Shown here in pieces: positions 23,380 to 33,100 of a stretch of 64,000 nt of DNA (its first letter is position 1; every line of letters starts with the position of its first letter). The notes below the pieces were generated by a model, which saw only the letters and a program-made list of their open reading frames with translations, searched no databases and had not been told where the DNA came from. This DNA comes from Planoprotostelium fungivorum (lineage: Eukaryota; Evosea; Variosea; Cavosteliida; Cavosteliaceae): contig MDYQ01000207.1 of the NCBI GenBank assembly GCA_003024175.1, positions 298,930-362,929 of the forward strand, read 5' to 3'. The translations under genes and the position numbers were made by a program.

Positions 23380-24260
23380 TCAGATCCTGTATGTTGGAAT
23401 GAAAAGTGGAACGAATGGACCTGCCATCCTGCAGATCATCGACCTCACAGCCACATACCGCTCAAGCGACGGCGTTCCAGTTCTCATCAGTCAGGTCGTT
23501 CTGACCAACACCCCTCTATCTTGAACGTGTGAGTGGCCCATACACCCCTCCATCCACCTTCATCTTCTGCAGACCATTTTCACTGAAGATGAGTCATCTC
23601 TCTCATCTCATCCTCTCTCAGCTCTCTTCGTCGATACCGCCGGAGAACAAGCCTTCGAACACAACTAGGGTGGCACTTGTGAGTATCATCCATCGTCTCA
23701 ATAGCTCATCTGACTTCATCACAGTGACAGCATGTCGATCAACGGGAACATTGGACGCCTCCACCTCTCACTACTACAGTGCCAGATTTTACCGTGCTGT
23801 CCTCACCACGTCCAATTCTTCTATTTCACCTCTTATTCTGTGCATCGAGCGTCACCTTCGATAGTGTGAGCGTTACCGTACAGTGTCCCGTGAATCTACT
23901 GGCTAGCTCGATCACTTTTTTGCCCAACAGCGCCCTTGGGATGGATTCGACCTCGTTCAATCTCGTTTCCATCAATGCCTCTTCAGCTGACGCCACCTTG
24001 TCTTCTGCTCTTGATCACGCATATGCAATAAACAGTCTCAACGTTTACGCTTCTCTATTGTCATACCTAGAACGCTCGTCACGCTTCCACACCTCTATCG
24101 CTACCGACATCAAACGTAGATCCGCAATCGAAGTGTCCTTGTCCATCTTCACTCTCTTGATTTCCTTCTTACTTTTGTATAAAAAGTGCAGTGAACGTCA
24201 CATCTTCCTCTCACAATCAAACCATTCTCGTATCGTTCTACAACTCTGTATACAGATAAT
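23380..24260 (+). pseudogene. Decayed copy of the secreted repeat-protein gene
   Basis: Pieces match the intact minus-strand gene at 37800-39506: SHYYSARFYRAVLTTSNSS against SHYYSPRSSSAVLTTSNTS, then VTFDSVSVTVQCPVNLLASSITF against VTFDTVNVTVRSPVNLLASSITF, then DSTSFNLVSINASSADATLSS. The two matching pieces lie in different frames here because bases are missing where the intact gene reads through LWNTASY, so the frame is broken. The 3' end is unrelated or eroded. Together with the kinase fragment just upstream it forms a small graveyard of duplicated gene parts. Confidence 0.7.
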
Positions 24261-24274
24261 CTTTTATTGTGGAT

Positions 24275-25429
24275 TCATCTGATTGAACGTTGCACCGAAC
24301 GCTTTCCTCCACGTTTCAGCTCTGCCTGCGGCAGTGCCGGCTGCCACTTCGTCCAAACCTGTTTCGATTTTAAAAAGAATGGAATTTCATCGAGCGCTTC
24401 ACCTTTGTCCCATCCGGCCTCGATGTCGGCGATGAACTCATCTTGGGTCAGAGCGTAAGGCATCTTCTCCTGACGTACGTCATTCGACTGAAGGCGATGG
24501 TGACTGTGCGATGAGATGGACATGTGATGCATGGGTGATGTTCGTTGATTTGTGAAAAAGTAGAGAGGTGATGTGATGATGATCGTTTCACCTTTGTGAA
24601 GTCATCAGCATTGGAATGGTCTCTGTGTAAATTGGATTCAACGAGAGGAGGGATGATCTCGATGATCTGTTCCAACGATGAGTCACCACACATCATCGCG
24701 ATCATCACCTTCACGTTCGATTTACGCAGCTGATGTCTAAGAGTGAGCGTGAAAGAATGAACGAAAGCCTTCGTGGCACAATAGACCGGACAACCTTGAA
24801 TGGGAACGAAAGCTAAGCCAGAGCTGACGTTCTGAACGCAAGTTGGCCTGTTTGACCTGCAGGCGTTAAGACGTGCAACATGGGACATGTTCCATCGTAC
24901 TTTGTAAAGTGCTTGAGGAAAGCGGTGGTGAGTGAGACCAATCCGGTGATGTTCGTGTTGATCTGAACGGATGCATGAGTCCAATTGATGAATGAACATT
25001 TACCTCGGACAGAACGTCGCTGTCTTTGACACTGTCGGGCTCGGCGAAGTTGAGAGGCTTCTGCACTCCTGCATTGTTGATGAGACAATCGATCTGGTGA
25101 GGCGTAAATCGTCATCCTCTAAACAGCGTCTGACAAGCACTGACCTCGGGGTGCTTATCAAAGAGGCGCTCGACGGAAGAGGAGATGGTATCCAGTTGAG
25201 ATACGTCCAACACGTGATGATCCACTGCACCGATCTCCTTGGCCGTCTCGATTAGATTCGCCTCCGTTCTTCCCATCAATATGACTTTCTATCACATCAC
25301 ATCAGAAGGTGAACACACGTCAGACAGCACCTTTCCCTTCTTTATGAGTGATTTGGCCAGAGCTTTTCCGAGGCCACCACCGCCACCAGTGATGACGGCG
25401 ACATTCCAGTCGTAACAGCCTTTAGACAT
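24275..25429 (-). CDS. Short-chain dehydrogenase/reductase (DltE-like)
   Basis: About six minus-strand exons give some 260 residues with the classical SDR layout. The Rossmann NAD(P)-binding motif is AVITGGGGGLGKALA (TGxxxGxG), then LMGRTEANL, VLDVSQ, the NNAG structural motif (LINNAGVQKPLNF), a Ser in NVSSGLAFVP and the catalytic YxxxK as PVYCATKAF. The C-terminus (PPLVESNLHRD; ALTQDEFIADIEAGW) resembles the bacterial DltE/YbbO-like branch of soluble oxidoreductases. Substrate cannot be predicted. Start is the ATG at 25427-25429 (MSKGCYDWNVAVITG), TGA at 24275. Its start faces the MLH1 start 174 bp away. Confidence 0.8.
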
Positions 25430-25603
25430 GATGTTGAATGATGATGTGCGAACTCTGAGGGTTGTTGTGGTATCTACCACAGACGTCATCCATTCTACAA
25501 CTTGCCACGGATATATCGATTCAGTAAAAACGCAGTTTGTAGATTACAAATTCGAGGAATTTTGAATTGACACCGAGCACAACCATCATCAACATCATCT
25601 GAC
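25430..25603. promoter_or_regulatory. Divergent promoter between SDR and MLH1
   Basis: The 174 bp between two outward-facing start codons must hold both core promoters and 5' UTRs. I see no clear TATA box. It includes a TTGTAGATTACAAATTC stretch with a local inverted repeat. Confidence 0.4.
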
Positions 25604-28363
25604 GATGAGCGCAAAGGTCGTTGGAGGGCGAAAGGTTGTGAAACTCTCCGAAGAGGTTGCCAATCGTATAGCAGCAGGAGAGGTCATAGAGCGACCTGCC
25701 TGTGCAGTCAAAGAACTTCTAGAGAATTCTATGGATGCTGGTGCAACTACTATCCAGTTCACTTTCAAAGGTGTTTGATCTAATCAATGTCGAAAGCGAA
25801 TGATTGAATCTAGATGGTGGAATGAAGCTGATGCAGATTCAAGACGACGGAGACGGTATATTGAGAGACGATCTGCATTGTGTGTGCGAGAGACACACTA
25901 CGAGTAAATTGAAAAATTGGGAGGACCTCAAAGAGATCGCCACCTTCGGTTTCAGAGGAGAAGCTCTCGCCAGGTGGCAATCTTTCTCTTCGAAGACGTG
26001 CTTCTCACACCGACAGTATGAGCCACGTCGCCCATGTCTCCATACAAAGCATGCCACAAGGACAACCTTGTGCCTTCAAGTGAGCGTCGTCTATTTCACG
26101 TACATCGATGTCTGAAGGACGTGAAGATGTCAATACCAAGATGGAAAGGCTCTCGGAGCTCCGAAGCCCATCGCAGGAAGGAAAGGAACGACCATCACGA
26201 TCGAGGACCTCTTCTACAATGTCCCCACCAAACGAAAATCGATCACCAACGTGAACGATGAAGGAAAGAAGATCGTTGAAGTGTTGAAGCATTACGCCAT
26301 AGACAATCCAAAGATCTCCTTCTCTTGTAAAAAGGTGAGTCTCCATCGTGATGCATCAGATGTCACATGATGATCATGTCCATGATCGTAACACAAATCA
26401 GTTTGGGGAGAGTTTGTCCGAATTCTCTACACCAAAGGGAGGAGACGTTATCAGCGTAGTGAGGACTCTCAACATCGAATCCTCCGCCGCAGAGTCTCTC
26501 CTGCCCGTAGAGAGACAGAGCGACGCATTGGATTACACCATGTCCGGATACGCTTCCAATAACGAGTTCAGCGGTACGAAGCGCCGCTTCGTGTTGTTCA
26601 TCAACAGTGAGAGCGTTGTAGATGAAAATCACGTGACTTGTAACAGAGAGGCTGGTCGCGTGCAGCTCACTGAAGAGGGCGATCGCGGAGGCTTACACCG
26701 TGAACGGATCCAAATTGAATTTCTTCGTCTATTTGAGTCTCAAAATCAAACCGCAGAACGTGGATGTCAACGTGGATCCAAAGAAAGCAACGGTGAGATG
26801 ACGTGGAATGACGTGGAATGACGTCATAGGTGGCCTTTTTAAACGAAGATAAGATCATACGTGAGATCGTCGACGCCATCGTCTCTGTCGTCCAACCGAA
26901 AGGAGGTGAGTGAATCATGATTTGCATTCACTTTCACCCTGACACAGAGAGAACAGCGATGCACAAGAGTCATAACATGAGCGACATCAGAGATTATTCT
27001 ACAGCGGCCGATTTTAACCCCGGAGGTCCCAAGAGGACAAGTACGATGAATAACACGTTCGTCGATGACGAAGGAGACGATGCTTCTCAGCGACAGTCGA
27101 CTTCGAATACCTTCCATTCGAATCATTCTCCCTTCTCCTTGAAACAATCGACACCCACAAACAAGACACAAAAGAAGCAGAGTCAGGTGCAATCTTATCC
27201 TTCGCAGAAGGTGATCGAAATAAGATGAAAATCGACTGAGCGAAATAGAATACGCCACACAAGAGTATGTTAGACGATGACATGGACGTAGCGGCGAGAG
27301 ACGAAGATTTCCAAGCGAAGAAAGAAGCCACGAGAAAGAAGAGAAACGCTGAAAATCCACTCGAGTGAGAGGAAGATGAGATAACGTATCGATTGAAAGT
27401 GGAACAGGAGTGACTTCACACCGAAGAGAAAGAAGAAGGATAACAATTCAGATTTAGAGTTGACGAGTATACAGAACCTCATCACAAGTGTATCGAGAGA
27501 GGAAGATCAGAGTGAGAGATGAATCGTGAGACGAGAGAGACTGACGAGAGGATAGAATTAGTCAACATCTTGTGTTGTCATCGATACGTTGGAATGTTGG
27601 ACGGTGAACACTGTATGATTCAGCACGATTCAGGGCTTTACATCATCAACATCGTTTCCATCAGGTATGTATTCCTCTCCTTCATCCATCTGATGGTGTA
27701 CAGCAAGGAATACATGTACCTCGTGTCTCTTCTCAACTTTGGTAAATTCAGATCGTACTCACTGTCTCCAAATCCTTCGGTGATGATTCAAGAGATAGAG
27801 GAGAATTATTAATTTCATTCAGATGTTCGCTTTGATCATGATATCGTTAGATAGCTCAGAAGCTGGATGGGCACCCGAAGACGGAGACAAAGGAGATATC
27901 GCCAGAGTGAGTTTGTAAATCGAATGATAGGAGTCTGAAATTCTTTTCACAACTCATCATCACAGGCCATGCTGGATCTATTATTGCAGAAGAGAGAGAT
28001 GCTGCGAGAGTATTTCATGATCGATTTCAGCGAGCACGGCGAGCTCTGCCGTCTGCCCCTCTTATTAGAAGGTTACTTACCTCCAATGCATCGCCTTCCC
28101 TCCTTCTTATTCAACATGGCATCCATGGTGATCTTATCACTGACTCACACGAAACTCAAACTGATCAGGTCAATTGGGACGAAGAACAAGAATGCTTCGA
28201 TGGTGTGTGTCGTTGCCTGGCGAGCTTGAATGCCATGGGAACCGATCGAGAAGAAGATGTGACGGCTCCATCACAATCGATCCAGACTCCGATGATCACC
28301 ACTGCGAGTACTCCGACAAAGGAAGTACAGACTCAAGTCAAATATCCACAGACCTTCCAGTGA
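25604..28363 (+). CDS. MLH1: DNA mismatch repair protein MLH1
   Basis: MutL homologue acting in nuclear mismatch repair with a PMS partner. The N-terminal GHKL ATPase is complete: [27 protein letters not shown] (catalytic Glu, Mg-binding Asn), [26 protein letters not shown], and the transducer region ending [12 protein letters not shown] low-complexity linker leads to the C-terminal dimerisation domain: [49 protein letters not shown] and [10 protein letters not shown]. The usual last 45-50 residues, ending in the family's FERC tail, are not found. An in-frame TGA lies at 28361-28363, but a GTGAGT donor at 28360, a CTGAC branch-like site and an AG 65 nt on could remove that stop and join the frame to the primase downstream. 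Start at 25604 ([26 protein letters not shown], written here only as landmarks: MSAKVV and KLSEEV). Confidence 0.85.
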
Positions 28364-28452
28364 GTCTTCGTGATGATGATGATGAAGATGATGATGATGA
28401 TGATGATGATGAGCTGACGGTGAGAAGGAAGAGAGATAAGGAAGATCATCCG

Positions 28453-29737
28453 ATGAATCGGGCCTTGGAGTTCTCTGTGGTTCACCCTGAAGCTTATCTG
28501 TGGGCGAAGCCGTACGGTACGTTCGGTAGCGCCAGGTATTACATCGCTCAACCGGTGAGGTACAATCGAGAGGAGAGAAGATGACGTAGGCAGGTGCAAG
28601 ACTTCTACCAAGATTATTTAGACATGGTGGCCGCCGATCGACAATATCACGATATCGTCCGGGAGAGTTATCCCGTCAAGCTCTACATCGATGTAGAATG
28701 GGATCCGAAAAAGTGAGAAAAATTATGATTTACACATTTTTGACGTTGCTATTAGACACGAGACGAACGACAGGGAAGAAGAAGTGGACGATATGATGTC
28801 CGCACTGAAGGGGTGAGATCTTGGGAAGATGAAGCATAACGTACGTAGGTACGTGGGAAAACAGTGGGAAGAGGACACGGGGCTGACGTACCCCCGGGAG
28901 AGATGGATCGAATACGACGCTTCTCTGAAGGGAAAGAAAGTATCTCGTCACCTGCACAACGACGGAATGGTCTTCTACGATAGCATTCACCTCTACACTT
29001 TTATGAAGAGGTTGATCAAGACAATATCAACCCAAGTTAGAAACGATGTAGAGGATGCGAAGAAACTCATCATCTATCGGTGAGTCCTCCACTCATCATC
29101 ACATGATCCATCATCATCATCAATCCATCCATCTCCAAAACAAATCGACGGAAAGAGATCCTCATCAATTCTCTCAGACCGAGCGGCAAGGATGGAAACG
29201 TTCGAAAAGAACTCGTCATGGACATGAAAGTTTACAACCGAAACAATTGCCTGCGTCTTCCGGGCTCAGTCACGGGGGGAGATGTGATGCGTCCTCTCTA
29301 TCTCGTAGAGGACAACGGTGTCATCCGTAGGGACATGGCCGTACCCGACTTCGACACCTTCATCAGGACGCTCTCTACTTACTGGCCGAAGGGAACTCCA
29401 CCGGTGGAGCCTCACAAGTATCCGAACGAGTTGCTGGAAGAAAGGTAAGTTGTCGATTCTCACGATGATGATGCATCGTGTAGTGTGTGAGATGATCGGC
29501 TGATGATGTATGTGTAGGAAGGGAGCTCTACCGATTTCCGTGTTATCACCGCAGAGGAGATTAGACATCGAGAAGACGACGTATCAGCTCATAGTGGAGG
29601 GCTGCTTCTTCGCGGAGCTGAGGAAAGAAGTACAACCTTCGAAGGAGTTGGCCGGCTCTGTCATTCCCGTTGAATTGGAGGGAGAACTGGGGACCTGTGG
29701 AGATCGCAGCGCGGCCAAGAAGTTGCAGTTTTCTTGA
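28453..29737 (+). CDS. PRIMPOL: PrimPol-type primase-polymerase
   Basis: Archaeo-eukaryotic primase superfamily, PrimPol branch, which reprimes stalled replication forks. The three catalytic motifs are visible: motif I DxE in VKLYIDVEWDP, motif II SxH in SRHLHNDG, and motif III Asp in LVMDMKVYNRNNCLRL, like the VYTRNRNFRL of animal PrimPol. Family-like flanks include HPEAYLWAKPYGTFGSARYY and FMKRLIKTI. Six or so exons give about 330 codons, ending TGA at 29735-29737. The C-terminal UL52-like zinc knuckle of most PrimPols is not seen before the stop. The first in-frame Met is at 28453, only about 90 bp past the MLH1 stop, and the frame stays open upstream through an acidic run, so this may be the C-terminal half of an MLH1-PrimPol fusion. 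If separate, its promoter would lie inside MLH1. Confidence 0.75.
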
Positions 29738-30141
29738 GTAAAGAGGCACTCTACGCCGGAGGTTTTTATAGCTGTTCTTCTCACGGCTCCTTAAATGAGC
29801 TTACTTGTGCGACCCTGGATTTTACACCACAACAACAGCTCCGGGGCACGACGGCCACACATGGAGGGTTTAGTTGGGGGAAGCAGACTTACCCTATTAA
29901 TACACCACGTGTGTTATATAGTACCTCGTAAGTTTTCCATCTCCACACGGTTTATTCCACCTAATTGTCATTCTTCGGTCACTTCTCAAAAAAGGGCAGA
30001 TTCATCTACGACTGTTGCTGGGGTGCCCTTTTTTTTTTCTAGTTTGCGATATTAAGTATTAGATCTCCTTGGTGTTTCGTCACAGGATAGTTACAGGATC
30101 GTTCTTCCCAAGGAGGTCACGGCGCATGAGAATCCATCAAC
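29738..30141 (+). other. Intergenic region with hairpin and T-run
   Basis: No coding gene seen. It contains a perfect 11-bp inverted repeat (29988-29998 with 30024-30034) followed by ten T residues. The remainder carries TATATAG near 29922 and is presumably the 3' end of the primase gene and the promoter of the histidine kinase. I looked for and did not find convincing tRNA, U1, U2, U4 or U5 signatures. Confidence 0.4.
29988..30038 (+). repeat. Perfect 11-bp inverted repeat followed by T10
   Basis: AAAAAAGGGCA pairs with TGCCCTTTTTT across a 25-nt loop, and the T-run continues to ten. On the plus strand this looks like an RNA polymerase III style stop or a structured transcript end. No small RNA gene was recognised upstream, so its role is open. 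Confidence 0.5.
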
Positions 30142-33100
30142 ATGATGCGGAAGAGTGCTGAAAAGCTAGTCACGAGCGAGTATCTTGTGGAGAGTAAACT
30201 ATACCAAGGAAACAGGAGTCAGGTGTTTGCTGTGAGAGCAAAAGAGGGGAAACAGGTAAGAGGGGAAGAATAAGAGCGAGGATTTGACAGAGGTATCCTG
30301 AATGGCCACAGATGGTGGTGAAGGTACCGTTCAAGATCAGCAAGAGCATCATTGAAAAATATTCGAAAGAGGTAGAGTTTGACAACAAATTGAAACAGAA
30401 TGTATATCTATGCAAAGACATGAAGGTACCCGTTTTTTTGCGATGATCATCATCATAATCTTGGCTGACATCACACCAGCTGCAAGACAAAAAGATTTTG
30501 GTCATGAACAGATTTTGTGGTCAATCAATTCAAGATTTGCTAGAACATGTGATATCACCATCCTTATCTCTTCTGTCACTCATTTATTCAGACGAGCCAC
30601 TTCTCACTCACCGAATTTCTCCACGTGGCCCTCCTCATCGTCAAAGTGCTATCTTCTCTGCATCAGAGCAACATATTCCATCAACAGCTGCATCCGTCGC
30701 ACGTTCTCTACAGTCGAACGGAAAAGAAGGTCACTTTCGTGGACTTCTCTCTCGCCACCACCTTAAATCGTATCCAAGCGAATCGTGTCAGCGCCAGTGC
30801 CTTCTCTGGCTCATACCATTATATCTCTCCCGGTACGTGACATTTTCAAATTTAAATTCTCATATCTATGCAGAGCAGACTGGACGCATCAATCGAGATG
30901 TGGACTACAGAACGGATTATTATTCTTTAGGTGTATTATTCTATCAGATGTTATCTGGTTCACTACCTTTCGATGAACAAGATCAAGCCAAATTACTGTA
31001 CGATCACATCGCCAGGTGACTGTTCATCAAGGGATATTGAACGTGGGACGGATGCAGCTGCTGATGGAATATGTATCGATATCAAAATCCATCAACTGGT
31101 TCAGATATAAACCTTAAGGTTATACTGAATCGTACAACAGAGAGGCGACACCACTCCACGGAATTTCGGCTCAGATTCCAAAAGGCTTGTCCGACATCGT
31201 CTCCAAATTGTTGGCAAAATCGCCCGACGACCGCTATCAGAGTTGTCACGGAATTCGAATGGACTTGGAGTTCTGTGTGGAACAATTGAAGGAGGGTAAT
31301 ACCTCAGCTGCCACATTCATCGTGGGGCAACACGATTTTCGTCCAGTTTTCCAGGTACTTTCCATCGATTCTACGGAAGGAATGACTCGTTGTAGATACC
31401 CAGAAAGATTTACGGAAGAGAGAAGGAGAAGAATCTCCTGACGGAATTATTTGAAGAAGTGACATCGAAGAAAGTAAATAGCCACGTCATCGTGATATCA
31501 GGTGAGCGATCACGATGACATTTTTCGAAGACGTGAGAACACTTTGATGAGATGAGATAGGATTGAGTGGGACCGGTAAGACTCTATTGATCAACGAAGT
31601 ACAGAAGCCACTCTCTCGTTGTGCGGGTTATTTCATCTCTGGAAAGGTGATGTCTTGAATTCGATTCTCATTCCACTCAAACATTGTAGATGGATCAATT
31701 CGGTAAGCAGGCACCTTACACAGCAGTCATCCAAGCCTTTCAACAGTTGATTCACTGCATCTTGACCGTAAGTTTATTCTGACATCGTTGTGTGACGTCA
31801 CCTCAGGAGAATGAAGAACGCATCGATTGGTGGAGGGGTAAGTTGATATCAGGTTTGAGAGGAAGAGGGAGGTTGATGGTAGATGCCATACCAGATCGTG
31901 AGCGTGGATCGTCTGCGATCAACTGACACACACAGTCGTTCACATCATCGGTAGTCAGCCACAGCTGCCCACTCTGGGACCAGTGGAGAATCAGACGAGA
32001 TTTCGTTCCGTTTTCTTCGATTTTGTCACCGTCTTCGCCTGTGTCGAACATCCTCTCGTCTTATTGCTAGAAGACATCCAAGTGAGTCGAATGTCTGAAC
32101 CACGGGACTCAAATCGCACAGTGGATGGATCTATCAACCATCACACTGTTAGACTCTCTCATGAATCATCCTCAATTGAGAAACATCTTCATCGTCACCA
32201 CCGTTCGAAGCGACGAGATATCGAACAACCAACCGTTGGTCGATCTGTTAGACAAGCACGACGAGGTGAGAGATTCGAATTTCAAATGTGGCGGGAGACT
32301 GAATGAAACGAGGGTTTCACGAGAATTCATCTATCCGAACTGACGAAAGAGAACGTGACGGAGATGTTGGCTGATGCCCTGGAATGTTCAAGAGAGAAGA
32401 CTCTGTCTCTAGCGGAGATCGCCATCATGAGAACGAAGGGGAACCCGTTCTTCCTTCACATCTACTTGGACACACTCGCCACCCACAATTACATCACGAG
32501 GGATACCGACTCCGGAAAGTCAGTGAAATCTCATCTCACGTACGTACTGACGCGTTGTAGATGGACTTGGGACGTCGAGAAGATCTTGGGAATGAACACG
32601 TCGACCGACGTGGTGACGGCATTGACTGAAAGATACAAGAAGATGTCTCTGACTCTGAGGGAGATCTTATCCAAGGCCGCCTGCGTTGGGAACCTCTTCA
32701 CTCTAGACTATCTGTCCGCTGTCACTTGTCTCTCCGTCACTGAATTATCAGAGACGTTGGTACCCTGCGTGAGAGATAACATTTTGTTGGTCGACAGCGA
32801 CATCACCACCGGGAAAATCGATGGAGATTTCCAGTTACGCTTCGCCCACGATCGGATACAGCAGGCAGCCTACGAAGCCATGCCAGAAGAATTGAGAATT
32901 CTCATGCATTTAGAGATGGCAAAATTACTCATGAGAGAGAGTGAGTCACCCTCTTATTCTTCGATTGACGATGAAATAGACGCAGAAGATAAATTATTCG
33001 ACGTCGTTCACCATCTCATCAAGAGTGGAGGTCTCATTCAACAGATCGACGAGATGTGAGGAAGATTTCATCGAAATACCGAGATGACAGTCCACAGAGA

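Noticed and set aside
28333-28611. Poly-Asp/Ile open frames over the GAT repeat on both strands
   Set aside because: Frame artefacts of a GATGATGAT run; more probably intronic sequence at the MLH1-PrimPol junction.
29735-30060. U1 or other spliceosomal RNA gene suggested by ACTTACC
   Set aside because: The string is not at a 5' end and no Sm site or stem-loop order of U1 follows.
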